The translations under genes and the position numbers were made by a program. Of a stretch of 50,003 nucleotides of DNA, positions 1 to 8,607 are shown in pieces. Positions within the stretch are counted from its first letter, which is position 1; every line of letters starts with the position of its first letter. The notes under the pieces are model-generated. The model saw only the letters and a list, made by a program, of their open reading frames with translations, made no database searches and was not told the origin of the DNA. The stretch is taken from contig WGMW01000009.1 of the NCBI GenBank assembly GCA_016124845.1, forward strand, positions 213,624 to 263,626. Direction: 5' to 3'. The stretch comes from Flavobacteriales bacterium (lineage in GTDB: Bacteria; Bacteroidota; Bacteroidia; UBA10329).

Positions 1-1099
1 GCAGAAAGCCCGTTTTTCCGTTGATGACGATTTCTGAAACACCACCAACATCCGTTGCCAACGCGGGAATTCCGAAGGACATGGCTTCCATAATGCTTAC
101 GGGAATTCCGTCATACCGACTAAGCGTTATGAACAGATCGACTGTGTGGTCGGAATAGTATTTCAACACCTGCCAATTCGGAAGCCGACCCGGAAAATGG
201 TATTCGATGTTTTCTTTTCCATCCAACAATTGACTGGCAAGAACCCGCATGTTCGTGTGCTCCGAGCCATCTCCGAAATGCGTCCAATCGATTTCCAATT
301 CTCTTACGAATGAAAGCGCTCGGATGATCAGTTCAACCCGCTTTATTGGAATAAGGTTCGAGCAACTGATCAATCGGAAACGCCTGAATTTTCTGTTCTG
401 TTCGGGAAGCGCATCTACCGTTCTGATTCCCAATCGGCTTGGATACACCCGACCACGATTGATGATGGTGTCGAAGTGACTCAGCAAATAGTTTTTACCG
501 TTCTCCGAAATTGGAAAAACTGCATCCAATCCATTGAAAATCAACTTCCTGAAAGGCAGATAGAAATACGGACTGCGTTCGAAGTACAGATCCCAACCGT
601 GAATGCGACAGAATGCGGTAACGTCTGGCCTTTCCCGTTTTATGTATGTCAGCGCCAAAGCCGCATCATCCGCCCAATAGCTGTAGAGGAAAATCTGCTG
701 ATTATCAGCACGAAGCAACTTCTCCTCAACGAACTTTTTGATTCTGAGTGCCCGAAGTTTTGACACCAGCATCGTCTTCAGTCTGCCCCAACTTGTTTGG
801 TTGTGATAAGCTTCACGAATGACCTGCATTTCCTGTCCAATATCCTCATCTGTGAACATTTGAAAGACAGAAAGAGTCTTTTCCAACAGGTTTGGATTCG
901 GTTGAATGTTCAACAATTCAACACCTTCTGGAACCTCAAACTGAGGCTCGTTGCCAGACGCTGGAAGAGCCGTGGTGCAAATAGTAATTCTCTGAAAATG
1001 TGCTTTGAGGTAATTGAGTTCAACCTCAAGAAACGGCTCAGCGAACCCGAACGGGAAATTCCCGCAGAAGATCACCAGATGTCGCTGCTCCGAAGCCAT
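1..1099 (-). CDS. Glycosyltransferase, GT4-like, C-terminus cut by window edge
   Basis: The minus strand has one uninterrupted frame from ATG at 1099 to the left edge, giving 366 residues; the C-terminus lies outside the window. The N-terminus (MASEQRHLVIFCGNFPFG) has the first beta strand and glycine-rich turn of a GT-B fold. Near the edge the motif IMEAMSFGIPALATDVGG is the nucleotide-sugar binding signature of GT4 enzymes (EX7E-like region, then G-x-P). It probably transfers a sugar from an activated donor during surface polysaccharide assembly on the cytoplasmic face of the membrane. The frame stays open upstream of 1099 without another ATG, but the 80 bases to the divergent asparagine synthase gene make 1099 the sensible start. 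Donor and acceptor cannot be read from the sequence. Confidence 0.85.
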   Translation of the reverse strand, partial: MASEQRHLVIFCGNFPFGFAEPFLEVELNYLKAHFQRITICTTALPASGNEPQFEVPEGVELLNIQPNPNLLEKTLSVFQMFTDEDIGQEMQVIREAYHNQTSWGRLKTMLVSKLRALRIKKFVEEKLLRADNQQIFLYSYWADDAALALTYIKRERPDVTAFCRIHGWDLYFERSPYFYLPFRKLIFNGLDAVFPISENGKNYLLSHFDTIINRGRVYPSRLGIRTVDALPEQNRKFRRFRLISCSNLIPIKRVELIIRALSFVRELEIDWTHFGDGSEHTNMRVLASQLLDGKENIEYHFPGRLPNWQVLKYYSDHTVDLFITLSRYDGIPVSIMEAMSFGIPALATDVGGVSEIVINGKTGFL

Positions 1100-1179
1100 G
1101 GTGCGAATTACCACATTATTGGTGTACTGAACTGCGTTCGAAGCGCATTGCGTATCATTGGAATCACGAAATCTGACCC

Positions 1180-3012
1180 ATGTGCGGCATTGCAGGCATC
1201 TACCATCCCAAAGACGTTCAGCAGGAAATGCTGAAGCAAATGAGTGATGCCATTTCGCACCGTGGACCAGACGCAGAAGGCTTTTTTGTTGATGGAAATT
1301 TCGGTCTTGCGCACCGAAGATTGAGCATCATCGACCTGAGCACGGCTGCCAACCAACCCATGCAATCGGGTTGCGGGCGATATTGGATGGTTTTCAACGG
1401 TGAAGTTTACAACTACCGCGAAATCGCCAAAGAGTTGGATGTGAAGCTGAAAACTTCGGGCGATTCGGAAGTGATTCTTGAAGCCTTTGCCAAGTGGGGA
1501 GCGCAAATGGTTAACCGACTCAACGGCATGTTCGCCATCGCCATTTTCGATACCTCAGAGAAGAAACTGTACCTGTTCCGTGACCGATTGGGTATCAAAC
1601 CGATCTTTGTTTATCGGAAGAACGGAATCATCGCTTTTGCTTCAGAACTGAAGGCGATTACTGCACTGAAGGAATTGTCATTTACCATAAACCGGCAGGC
1701 AATTCCATACTTCCTGCATCTCGGTTACATACCGCAACCGCTTTCCATTTACAACGAGGTAGAGAAATTCCCGTCAGGAAGTTGGGCGGTGACAGATGGT
1801 GAATCTTTCAAGGTTGAGAAATACTGGAATCCTGAAAAAAAAGTCGGTTCCAGTGTTCTTTCGGATGAGCGCGAGGCGAAGGAACAATTGACCGAATTGC
1901 TTCAAGCTTCGGTAAGCAGAAGATTGGTTGCGGATGTTCCGTTCGGCACGTTTTTGAGTGGAGGAATCGATTCGAGTTTGGTCACTGCCTTGGCGCAGAA
2001 AGCCACTTCCGAAAAGCTGAAAACCTTTTCAATTGGGTTTGATGATGCCAAGCATGATGAATCGGGTTTTGCCCGAAAGGTTTCAGAATACCTCGGAACG
2101 GAACATCACGAATACCGTGTGACCGAAAAAGATGCTTTGGAACTTGTTCCTGAGATTCTTCCGCAGTATGACGAACCATACGCGGATTCATCGGCCATTC
2201 CAACCATGCTGGTTTCCAAAATGGCACGGCAAGAAGTGACCATGACGCTTTCTGGCGATGGTGGTGATGAGCTTTTCCACGGCTACGGAATGTACACTTG
2301 GGCTGAACGTTTGGACAACCCACTGACCAGAACAATTGGCAATTCTTTCGGGCAATTGTTGACTTTGGGAAATGACCGATTCAAACGTATTGCCAAGGTT
2401 TTTGCCACATCGAATTCAAGTCAATTGCATTCGCACATTTTCTCGCAAGAACAGTACATGTTCTCAGGTGCTGAGATCAACAATCTTCTTGTGGATTCTG
2501 AAGAAATTGACTTCTCGCTTTTGGACATGAACGTATCGCTTGCCAGGAAGCTATCACCAGCTGAGTTCCAAGCCCTATTCGATATTGAATTCTACTTGAA
2601 AGATGACCTGTTGACCAAAGTTGATAGAGCTTCGATGAAGTATTCTCTTGAAACACGAGTTCCGATCCTTGACCACACAGTTGTTGAATTCGCCCTGAAC
2701 CTCGACCCAAAACTGAAAGTGAAAGATGGGGTGAGCAAATACCTCCTCAAGCAAGTCCTTTTCGACAACGTTCCAAAAGAGCTTTTCGACCGCCCGAAAT
2801 GGGGTTTTAGCATTCCGCTGGATAAGTGGTTGAAGACGGATCTTTCCTATTTGGTTGACGAGTATCTGAATGAAAAATCGGTAACCGAAGTAGGAATTCT
2901 AAAGTGGTCAGAGGTGAAATTTCTTCTCGCAAAATGGCGAAACGGACAAAATCACCTTTACAATAGGGTGTGGCTGATGATTCTGCTTCAGCGTTTCAAA
3001 GCCTCGGTCTGA
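1180..3012 (+). CDS. asnB: Asparagine synthase (glutamine-hydrolysing)
   Basis: The 610-residue protein starts MCGIAGIYHP, so removing Met exposes the catalytic Cys of a class II glutamine amidotransferase domain (about residues 2-190). The synthetase half carries the ATP pyrophosphatase loop SGGIDSS at 260-266 and the later motif TLSGDGGDELFHGYG. Near the C-terminus, RPKWGFSIPLDKWLK is typical of the AsnB proteins found in polysaccharide clusters. The reaction is ATP-dependent amidation of aspartate, or of a related carboxylate, using glutamine nitrogen. It lies between glycosyltransferase genes, so amidation of a uronic acid or sugar-linked residue is an alternative to simple asparagine supply. 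It is divergent from the gene at 1-1099 and overlaps the converging membrane-protein gene by 25 bases. Family assignment is firm; the physiological substrate is not. Confidence 0.93.
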   Translation: MCGIAGIYHPKDVQQEMLKQMSDAISHRGPDAEGFFVDGNFGLAHRRLSIIDLSTAANQPMQSGCGRYWMVFNGEVYNYREIAKELDVKLKTSGDSEVILEAFAKWGAQMVNRLNGMFAIAIFDTSEKKLYLFRDRLGIKPIFVYRKNGIIAFASELKAITALKELSFTINRQAIPYFLHLGYIPQPLSIYNEVEKFPSGSWAVTDGESFKVEKYWNPEKKVGSSVLSDEREAKEQLTELLQASVSRRLVADVPFGTFLSGGIDSSLVTALAQKATSEKLKTFSIGFDDAKHDESGFARKVSEYLGTEHHEYRVTEKDALELVPEILPQYDEPYADSSAIPTMLVSKMARQEVTMTLSGDGGDELFHGYGMYTWAERLDNPLTRTIGNSFGQLLTLGNDRFKRIAKVFATSNSSQLHSHIFSQEQYMFSGAEINNLLVDSEEIDFSLLDMNVSLARKLSPAEFQALFDIEFYLKDDLLTKVDRASMKYSLETRVPILDHTVVEFALNLDPKLKVKDGVSKYLLKQVLFDNVPKELFDRPKWGFSIPLDKWLKTDLSYLVDEYLNEKSVTEVGILKWSEVKFLLAKWRNGQNHLYNRVWLMILLQRFKASV

Positions 3013-4409
3013 CCCGACTCGGGATTGGGCCGTGTATCCCCTTCTCTTTCAAGTTGCTGGCGCACCCTAACGGGAAGCGCTGCAATCACCGACTCTTCTC
3101 TGTTATGCCGAATCATGTACAGACTTGCCAAGAAAAAAGGGAGGGCGGGTATCTTATATCGTACCAAAGCTCCAAAATTGGAGGTTGTGAGTCCTACCGC
3201 AAACGAAAAGAAGATGGCAAACACAAACGAGAACATGATCATGGGTTTGGCAAAAACATATCGGGCGAATTCCAACGGCCCGATCTTAAACAACATATAG
3301 ATTAAAAAAAACATCAAAACCGTGTTTTCCAAGGCGGATAGAAGCATGAACGGAGTTCTTACATCAAGCAAGGTGGGGCGAAACAAACCCGCGAAAATGG
3401 CAACAGGAGCCTTTGATGCCATACCGCCAACTGAAGGGTCTATCGTGCCGATGTCAAATGTATTTCCAGCATAAGCATCCCGCTTCAGGTCTTCTTGCGT
3501 AGCTACTGCCCGATCCAAAATGGCATCTACCGATCCGTAATCGCCAAGATTCGAAGAAGCTCGTGAAAAAATGGCAGCTGCCCCCACAAATCCAAGCATC
3601 ATTATCATTGGGGCAGCAAGGAGTTTCATCATCGGGTTGTCGATACGCTGAATACGATTGAACACGACCCAAAGTAGAATTCCTGGCAGAAGTGCCACAA
3701 AAACATAAGGTTTCATTGACACCATTACGTATGCCGAAAAGATTATATAAACCATATTCCAGAATACGTTCCGTCTTTTGAGTAGTAGCCCATACACAGA
3801 AGAAGTCATCCAACAAGCTGCGGTAAATGTGTACGTATCCTTCATTATTCCAGAGCCCCAGAAAACAACCGATGGAAAAAACAGAAAGGCGATCGCTAAC
3901 TCTTTAGAAAGCTTTGGATACTCTTCACAAAAAACCCGGTATAACCTCCATACACCACCAAAAGAAGCCCATGCAACAAGAATGGTACAGCCAAAAAAAC
4001 TATCCACCGAAACAAAATGGAACAAGGCCGTGAAACGCGTTACGGCATAAGCCTGATGATCCCGCAAGTAGTGTATCGGAGTACCTTGAGAAAGGTCGAA
4101 ACAGTAGAACCATTTTGTCTGCAGATCACCGAAAAGAATCCGAAAAAAACAGAGCGGTTCGGTAAATACAAGATTGGCCAAACGCCCCGCATCGATCCAA
4201 TAGGCCGTTGTGTCTCCACCCTCATAGTAAAAAACATAGACCAACGCAAACACCAAACCTCCATAGATCTTGGCCAAAAGTCCACGCCTGTAATACTTGT
4301 ATTCCGGGTTTTCGGAAATCCTGTCCCGCGGAATTCGCTTAGCGAAATAATGCACCAGTAACAGGTAGATCGGCACCCAAATAAAATCCCATATACCGAT
4401 GTACTTCAT
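2988..4409 (-). CDS. Polytopic membrane protein, possible polysaccharide polymerase
   Basis: This is a 473-residue protein with roughly ten hydrophobic segments and a charged, hydrophilic tail of about 40 residues. After the first two segments comes YYEGGDTTAYW, followed in the middle by FFPSVVFWGSGIMKD and later MKPYVF. A GGD-Y loop with a conserved P-S-x-x-F-W-x-x-G-x-x-K-[DE] stretch recurs in EpsG/Wzy-like membrane proteins of Bacteroidota glycan loci, so a polymerase or membrane glycosyltransferase is the best guess. No other polymerase candidate is visible here. It converges on asnB with a 25-base overlap of the 3' ends and diverges from the glycosyltransferase at 4487. The gene is clearly real; the function is inferred from topology and neighbours only. 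Confidence 0.8.
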   Translation of the reverse strand: MKYIGIWDFIWVPIYLLLVHYFAKRIPRDRISENPEYKYYRRGLLAKIYGGLVFALVYVFYYEGGDTTAYWIDAGRLANLVFTEPLCFFRILFGDLQTKWFYCFDLSQGTPIHYLRDHQAYAVTRFTALFHFVSVDSFFGCTILVAWASFGGVWRLYRVFCEEYPKLSKELAIAFLFFPSVVFWGSGIMKDTYTFTAACWMTSSVYGLLLKRRNVFWNMVYIIFSAYVMVSMKPYVFVALLPGILLWVVFNRIQRIDNPMMKLLAAPMIMMLGFVGAAAIFSRASSNLGDYGSVDAILDRAVATQEDLKRDAYAGNTFDIGTIDPSVGGMASKAPVAIFAGLFRPTLLDVRTPFMLLSALENTVLMFFLIYMLFKIGPLEFARYVFAKPMIMFSFVFAIFFSFAVGLTTSNFGALVRYKIPALPFFLASLYMIRHNREESVIAALPVRVRQQLEREGDTRPNPESGQTEALKR

Positions 4410-4443
4410 GCGATTGCGGAAATATGGTTAGGTGCCATGTGCC

Positions 4444-4451
4444 CAAAGTTA
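4444..4451 (-). promoter_or_regulatory. Candidate -7 element of the 2988-4409 gene
   Basis: On the minus strand this reads TAACTTTG, a full match to the Bacteroidota -7 consensus TAnnTTTG, 34 bases before the start codon. No TTG is found at the usual -33 distance, so the assignment is tentative. Confidence 0.35.
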
Positions 4452-4486
4452 AAGAAGGTGTTCGGAGATAGGCTATTTTCGTCCAA

Positions 4487-5707
4487 ATGAATGTGCTATA
4501 CCTAACGTACGATGGCTTGACGGATGGACTGGGACGCTCCCAAGTTCTTCCGTATATCTTCGGGCTATGTCGAAAAGGTCACCATTTCACAATTGTCAGT
4601 TTTGAGAAAGCCGAACGTTTTTCGAAAGAGCAGAAAGCCATAAAGCAGCTTTGCGCCGCCAATGGTGTGGATTGGATTCCACTTACATACACAGCATCTC
4701 CACCCGTTCTCTCAACCGTTTACGACATTCTGAGATTACGGAAAACGGTGCGGAAACTTCATCAGGAAAGGCACTTCGACATCATTCATTGCCGCAGCTA
4801 CATCACATCATTGGTGGGATTGCACATGAAGCGGAATTTCGGAGTGAAGTTCATTTTCGATATGCGCGCATTTTATGCGGATGAACGTATTGACGGAGGA
4901 CTTTGGAATCTGGAAAACCCTGTTTTCAGAGCCGTTTACAATTTCTTCAAGCGAAAGGAAGTTGAGTTTCTGTCCGAAGCTGACCACAGCATTTCACTTA
5001 CCTCGAAAGGAAAGGATATCATCCATTCTTGGAAAAATGTAAACCATCAGCCTGTACCAGTTAAAGTAATTCCGTGCTGCGCGGATCTGGAGCATTTTCA
5101 TCCAACGCAGGTTGATGCCGAACTTCAATCTAAGTTGAGAAGCAGACTGAATTTGACCTCGGAAGATTTTGTCATCACCTATCTCGGTTCTATCGGCACT
5201 TGGTACATGTTGGATGAGATGCTCGATTTTTTCAACGTGCTGGTTGAAAAACGTCCTAACTCGAAATTCCTTTTCATCACACCTGATGAACCGAAAAGCA
5301 TTTTGGATGCGGCCAGAAAACGAGGAATTCCAGCTGACCGATTTGCCATTGATAGCGCAAAACGGGAAGAAGTGCCAACGTTTCTGAGTTTGGCCAACGC
5401 AGCCATTTTCTTCATCAAACCTGTTTTCTCCAAATCAGGTTCATCCCCGACAAAACATGGCGAAATGCTTGGAATGGGATTGCCTGTCATAGCCAATGTT
5501 GGTGTTGGCGATGTGGATTCTATCACCGAAGACACGAAAAGTGGAATTCTCGTTGAGGAATTCACTACCGAAGCCTATGAAAAAGCCGTTGACCAGATTG
5601 ATGAGCTTCTGAGAATTCCTACCTCAACACTTCAAGCTGCCGCTCAGAAATACTACTCGCTGGAAGAAGGCGTGGAACGATACGATTCGGTTTACCGGTC
5701 AGTTTAA
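4487..5707 (+). CDS. Glycosyltransferase, GT4 family
   Basis: This 406-residue cytoplasmic protein has a GT-B layout. The N-terminal Rossmann domain begins MNVLYLTYDGLTDGLGRSQV, the acceptor-side motif of many GT4 enzymes. The C-terminal domain contains ITYLGSIGTWY (about 230) and the donor-binding stretch KHGEMLGMGLPVIANVGVGDV (about 325-345). It is likely to add one sugar to a lipid-linked surface glycan. A TATTTTCG box at 4474-4481, one mismatch from TAnnTTTG, sits five bases before the ATG, so the leader would be very short. The stop codon abuts a palindromic repeat at 5707-5783, and rlmH converges from the other side. The sugar specificity cannot be read from the sequence. Confidence 0.9.
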   Translation: MNVLYLTYDGLTDGLGRSQVLPYIFGLCRKGHHFTIVSFEKAERFSKEQKAIKQLCAANGVDWIPLTYTASPPVLSTVYDILRLRKTVRKLHQERHFDIIHCRSYITSLVGLHMKRNFGVKFIFDMRAFYADERIDGGLWNLENPVFRAVYNFFKRKEVEFLSEADHSISLTSKGKDIIHSWKNVNHQPVPVKVIPCCADLEHFHPTQVDAELQSKLRSRLNLTSEDFVITYLGSIGTWYMLDEMLDFFNVLVEKRPNSKFLFITPDEPKSILDAARKRGIPADRFAIDSAKREEVPTFLSLANAAIFFIKPVFSKSGSSPTKHGEMLGMGLPVIANVGVGDVDSITEDTKSGILVEEFTTEAYEKAVDQIDELLRIPTSTLQAAAQKYYSLEEGVERYDSVYRSV

Positions 5708-5783
5708 AGCCCCTCTGCCTTCGGCATCTCCCCCAAGTGGAGAACACGCGCAGACTCTCCCCTTTGGGGAGTTGGAGCGGCTT
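5707..5783. repeat. GC-rich palindromic repeat, intergenic copy
   Basis: The gap between the convergent glycosyltransferase and rlmH genes is filled by a palindrome-rich element. It holds a TGCC-TTC-GGCA hairpin (5716-5726) and a perfect CTCCCC-TTT-GGGGAG hairpin (5757-5771), and begins and ends with AAGC/GCTT-like arms. Bases 5707-5733 are the exact reverse complement of 34886-34912 inside aroA. Related palindromes occur in carB. Here it could also act as a two-way terminator, since it separates two converging genes. Confidence 0.85.
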
Positions 5784-6252
5784 AATGATGATATTTCTCG
5801 TTCTTGAGAATGGTGAATGCGCGGTAAAGCTGTTCTGTGAACACCAATCGCACCATTTGATGCGTAAACGTCATGCTGGAAAGTGCCATCTTGAAATCAG
5901 CCCGCTGATAAACATCTTCAGAAAACCCGAACGCTCCACCAACGAGAAAGACAATTCGTTTGTGGCCGCCATTCAACCACTTTTGCAACTGCCCCGAAAA
6001 AACAACCGATGAGAATTGTTTTCCTTTCTCATCCAGCAAAACGAGGAAATCCTGATTGCTGAGATTGTCAAGGATCAGTTTTCCTTCTGCCACTTTCAAC
6101 GCTTCCATGTCCAATCGTTTGAACTGCTTCGGGGTTTTAATCACCTCCACATCGAACGAACAGTAGTGTGACAGCCGCTTCACATAACGGTCGATCGCAT
6201 CTTTCAGGTCGTTATCATCGGTTTCTCCTACCAGCAACAGGCAAAGCTTCAT
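5782..6252 (-). CDS. rlmH: 23S rRNA pseudouridine-1915 N3-methyltransferase
   Basis: RlmH is a small SPOUT-class methyltransferase that uses S-adenosylmethionine to methylate pseudouridine 1915 in helix 69 of 23S rRNA. The start at 6252 gives 156 residues, the usual family length, beginning MKLCLLLVGET; an upstream in-frame ATG would add eight unlikely residues. The knot region is intact: LLDEKGKQFSS, then FLVGGAFGFSEDVYQRAD, then MTFTHQMVRLVFTEQLYRAF, ending in the family-typical YHH. It converges on the glycosyltransferase at 4487-5707 across a palindromic repeat and is divergent from the DUF4783-nadC operon. Confidence 0.95.
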   Translation of the reverse strand: MKLCLLLVGETDDNDLKDAIDRYVKRLSHYCSFDVEVIKTPKQFKRLDMEALKVAEGKLILDNLSNQDFLVLLDEKGKQFSSVVFSGQLQKWLNGGHKRIVFLVGGAFGFSEDVYQRADFKMALSSMTFTHQMVRLVFTEQLYRAFTILKNEKYHH

Positions 6253-6351
6253 CACATTCTCTTTGGGATTGGTCAAAGTATAGATTTATTTTGTGCAGAT
6301 AACTGCTCCGCATGGCGCGATTCTTGCCAAGTGAAGAACGAATTGAAGCGA

Positions 6352-6741
6352 ATGAGAACAATTTCATCCATATTAAGCGTACTGCTGCTGAGCGTTACGT
6401 TGGTGTTTGCACAATCTGACGAAGCCAACATCACCTCAGCCATGAAACTTGGCAACTACAAGGAACTGTCGAAATTCTTTGACACGAAGGTGGATCTGAC
6501 CATCCTGACCAAAGAGAACAACTACAGCAAGGCGCAGGCTGAGTTAATCATCAAAGACTTTTTCTCAAAGGACAAAGTGAGCAACTACCAGGTCATTCAC
6601 CAAGGGAAATCGCGCGATGGTGCGCAGTACGCCATCGGTACGCTGACCACGGCCACTACATCTTATCGCACGTACGTGCTGACCAAGAACGTGAACGGCA
6701 GCACGCGTATTCAGCAACTCCGTTTCGAGGCGAACGAGTAA
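6352..6741 (+). CDS. Exported DUF4783 protein
   Basis: A 129-residue protein with a clean signal peptide (MRTISSILSVLLLSVTLVFA, cut before QSDE). The mature part matches the DUF4783 pattern: a short alpha/beta NTF2-like unit with LGNYKELSKFF, then a C-terminal YRTYVLTKN strand. Function is unknown; the location should be periplasm or outer surface. The ATG at 6352 is preferred over the GTG at 6331 because it puts a charged n-region directly before the hydrophobic core. Its stop is one base before the nadC start, so the two are co-transcribed. From memory, DUF4783 genes often precede nadC in Bacteroidota. Confidence 0.85.
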   Translation: MRTISSILSVLLLSVTLVFAQSDEANITSAMKLGNYKELSKFFDTKVDLTILTKENNYSKAQAELIIKDFFSKDKVSNYQVIHQGKSRDGAQYAIGTLTTATTSYRTYVLTKNVNGSTRIQQLRFEANE

Positions 6742-6742
6742 C

Positions 6743-7576
6743 ATGACCATCGATCAGATCATTGATGAGGCGCTCCGCGAAGACATCGGAGATGGAGACC
6801 ACACGGCCGATGCCTGTATTCCTATTGATGCCAAAGGCAAGGCACAACTTTTAGTGAAGGAAGATGGCTTCATTGCTGGCGTAGAACTGGCGCAACGCAT
6901 CTTTTCCCGTTTCGACCCAGAACTGAAAGTCGAAGTTTTCATTCAAGATGGTTCGAAAATCAAGGTTGGAGATATTGTGCTGACGGTTGAAGGTTCTTCG
7001 CGTTCCATTCTTAAAACCGAACGTTTGGTTCTGAATTTCATGCAGCGCATGAGTGGAATCGCTTCCAAAACGGCCAATCTCAACAAACTTATTGAAGGCA
7101 CCAACGCCAAACTGCTCGATACGCGCAAGACCACGCCCTTGCTTCGCGAAATTGAAAAGTGGGCGGTGAAGATCGGTGGTGGTGTCAATCACCGTTTCGG
7201 GCTGTATGATATGGTAATGATCAAAGACAATCACATTGATATGGCAGGTGGAATTCCGCAAGCGATTGAACGTGTTCATCAGCATTTGAAATCAATTGGC
7301 AAAGACCTGAAAATTGAGATCGAGGTACGTGATTTTGACGAGTTGAACCAAGCACTTGCTGCGGGTGGTTTCCACCGCATCATGCTCGATAATTTTCATC
7401 CTGATGACGAGAAGAAAGCAGTAGAACTGATCGCTGGCAAATACGAGACGGAATCTTCAGGAGGAATTACAGAAACCACAATCCGTGCACACGCTTTGGC
7501 CGGTGTTGACTATATTTCGGTTGGTGCTTTGACGCATCACATCAAAAGTCTCGATCTTAGCCTGAAAGCTATCTGA
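6743..7576 (+). CDS. nadC: Nicotinate-nucleotide pyrophosphorylase (carboxylating)
   Basis: This cytoplasmic enzyme (quinolinate phosphoribosyltransferase) converts quinolinate and PRPP to nicotinate mononucleotide, CO2 and pyrophosphate in de novo NAD synthesis. The 277 residues match the normal family length. Diagnostic motifs are TRKTTPLLR at 127-135, then AVKIGGGVNHRFGLYD and the substrate-binding KDNH at 161-164. The later IMLDNFHPDD and SGGITETT supply the phosphate-binding end of the barrel. It starts one base after the DUF4783 stop and ends four bases before the YihY-family gene, forming a three-gene unit. nadA and nadB are not in the window. Confidence 0.97.
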   Translation: MTIDQIIDEALREDIGDGDHTADACIPIDAKGKAQLLVKEDGFIAGVELAQRIFSRFDPELKVEVFIQDGSKIKVGDIVLTVEGSSRSILKTERLVLNFMQRMSGIASKTANLNKLIEGTNAKLLDTRKTTPLLREIEKWAVKIGGGVNHRFGLYDMVMIKDNHIDMAGGIPQAIERVHQHLKSIGKDLKIEIEVRDFDELNQALAAGGFHRIMLDNFHPDDEKKAVELIAGKYETESSGGITETTIRAHALAGVDYISVGALTHHIKSLDLSLKAI

Positions 7577-7580
7577 CCCC

Positions 7581-8567
7581 GTGAGAAAACTCATCGTCAA
7601 ATTCCTGCGACTTCCCATCATTCGGAGCATCATCCGATTTTCGAAAGAGGTGCGGATTCCAGGATTTGACGGTCTGCCGCTTTATGATGTCACGGCTTTC
7701 TTCGTGAAAGGATTGCAGAACGGTTGGTTGGGACTGCGCGCTTCAGCCGTGGCCTTCAACTTCATTTTGGCCATTTTCCCCGCCATCATTTTCGTGTTCA
7801 CACTCATCGCTTACATCCCGATAGACGGATTTCAGGAACAACTGCTGAGCCTGATGGAAGTGCTGCTTCCAACCAATGTTTTTGAAAGTGTGAATGAGAC
7901 CTTCACCGACATCATCACACGCCAACGGACTGGACTTTTATCGGTAACCGTGGTTTCCGCCCTTTACTTCTCCACCAACGGATTGCACGCTTTGATCGAT
8001 AGTTTCAACACGACCTATCACACGATTGAAAGCCGTTCGTACATCGTACAGCGTGGCATAGCCATTCTCCTCACACTTATTCTTGTTGTATTCACCTTGG
8101 TGGCCATTGGATTGATCGTGTTCGGGACGTTCGGTATGGACCTCATCCGTGAAAAGGGTTGGATCCAAGACAACATCTGGCAGTTTTCACTGAATTTGGC
8201 GCGCTGGCTGGTTATCCTCATTTTGATGTTCTTCGCCATTTCGGTGCTGTACTTTTTGGGTCCCGCCAAACAGACCAAGTGGCGATTCTTTTCGGCCGGT
8301 TCCACATTGGCAACGGTTCTTGTACTTATCACCTCACTTGGCTTCAGCTATTTTGTAGAGAATTTCGGGCAGTACAATAAACTTTACGGATCCATCGGAA
8401 CGCTGGTGATCGTGATGCTTTGGACGTATTTCAACGCAATTGCGCTTCTCATCGGTTTCGAACTGAACGCAAGTATTGAAGACGCGAAACTCCGCGAACT
8501 GGAATTGAACAAACGCTCGCTCCATATTTCGCTGGAAGATGAGATTGAAAAGGGCGGAGAATTGTGA
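7581..8567 (+). CDS. YihY/BrkB-family inner membrane protein
   Basis: A 328-residue protein starting with GTG, four bases after the nadC stop. The family signature is present: GLRASAVAFNFILAIFPAIIF at the first membrane segment, about six transmembrane segments in all, and the closing YFVENFGQYNKLYGSIG and YFNAIALLIGFELNA that typify YihY proteins. Members were once called ribonuclease BN, but that activity belongs to another protein; the real role is unresolved and may involve envelope transport. The last 30 residues are hydrophilic and probably cytoplasmic. Tight spacing indicates co-transcription with nadC. Confidence 0.92.
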   Translation: MRKLIVKFLRLPIIRSIIRFSKEVRIPGFDGLPLYDVTAFFVKGLQNGWLGLRASAVAFNFILAIFPAIIFVFTLIAYIPIDGFQEQLLSLMEVLLPTNVFESVNETFTDIITRQRTGLLSVTVVSALYFSTNGLHALIDSFNTTYHTIESRSYIVQRGIAILLTLILVVFTLVAIGLIVFGTFGMDLIREKGWIQDNIWQFSLNLARWLVILILMFFAISVLYFLGPAKQTKWRFFSAGSTLATVLVLITSLGFSYFVENFGQYNKLYGSIGTLVIVMLWTYFNAIALLIGFELNASIEDAKLRELELNKRSLHISLEDEIEKGGEL

Positions 8568-8607
8568 TTCGTGCATACATTGAAGTCTAAAATCTGAGTT
8601 AAAATCC

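Noticed and set aside
1-1099. Three short plus-strand frames at the left edge (249-479, 476-763, 797-1234)
   Set aside because: The minus strand holds one continuous glycosyltransferase frame with family motifs over the same bases.
2988-3012. Frameshift or misassembly suggested by the 25-base overlap of asnB and the membrane-protein gene
   Set aside because: Both proteins end with plausible C-termini and the genes converge; short 3' overlaps of this kind are common.
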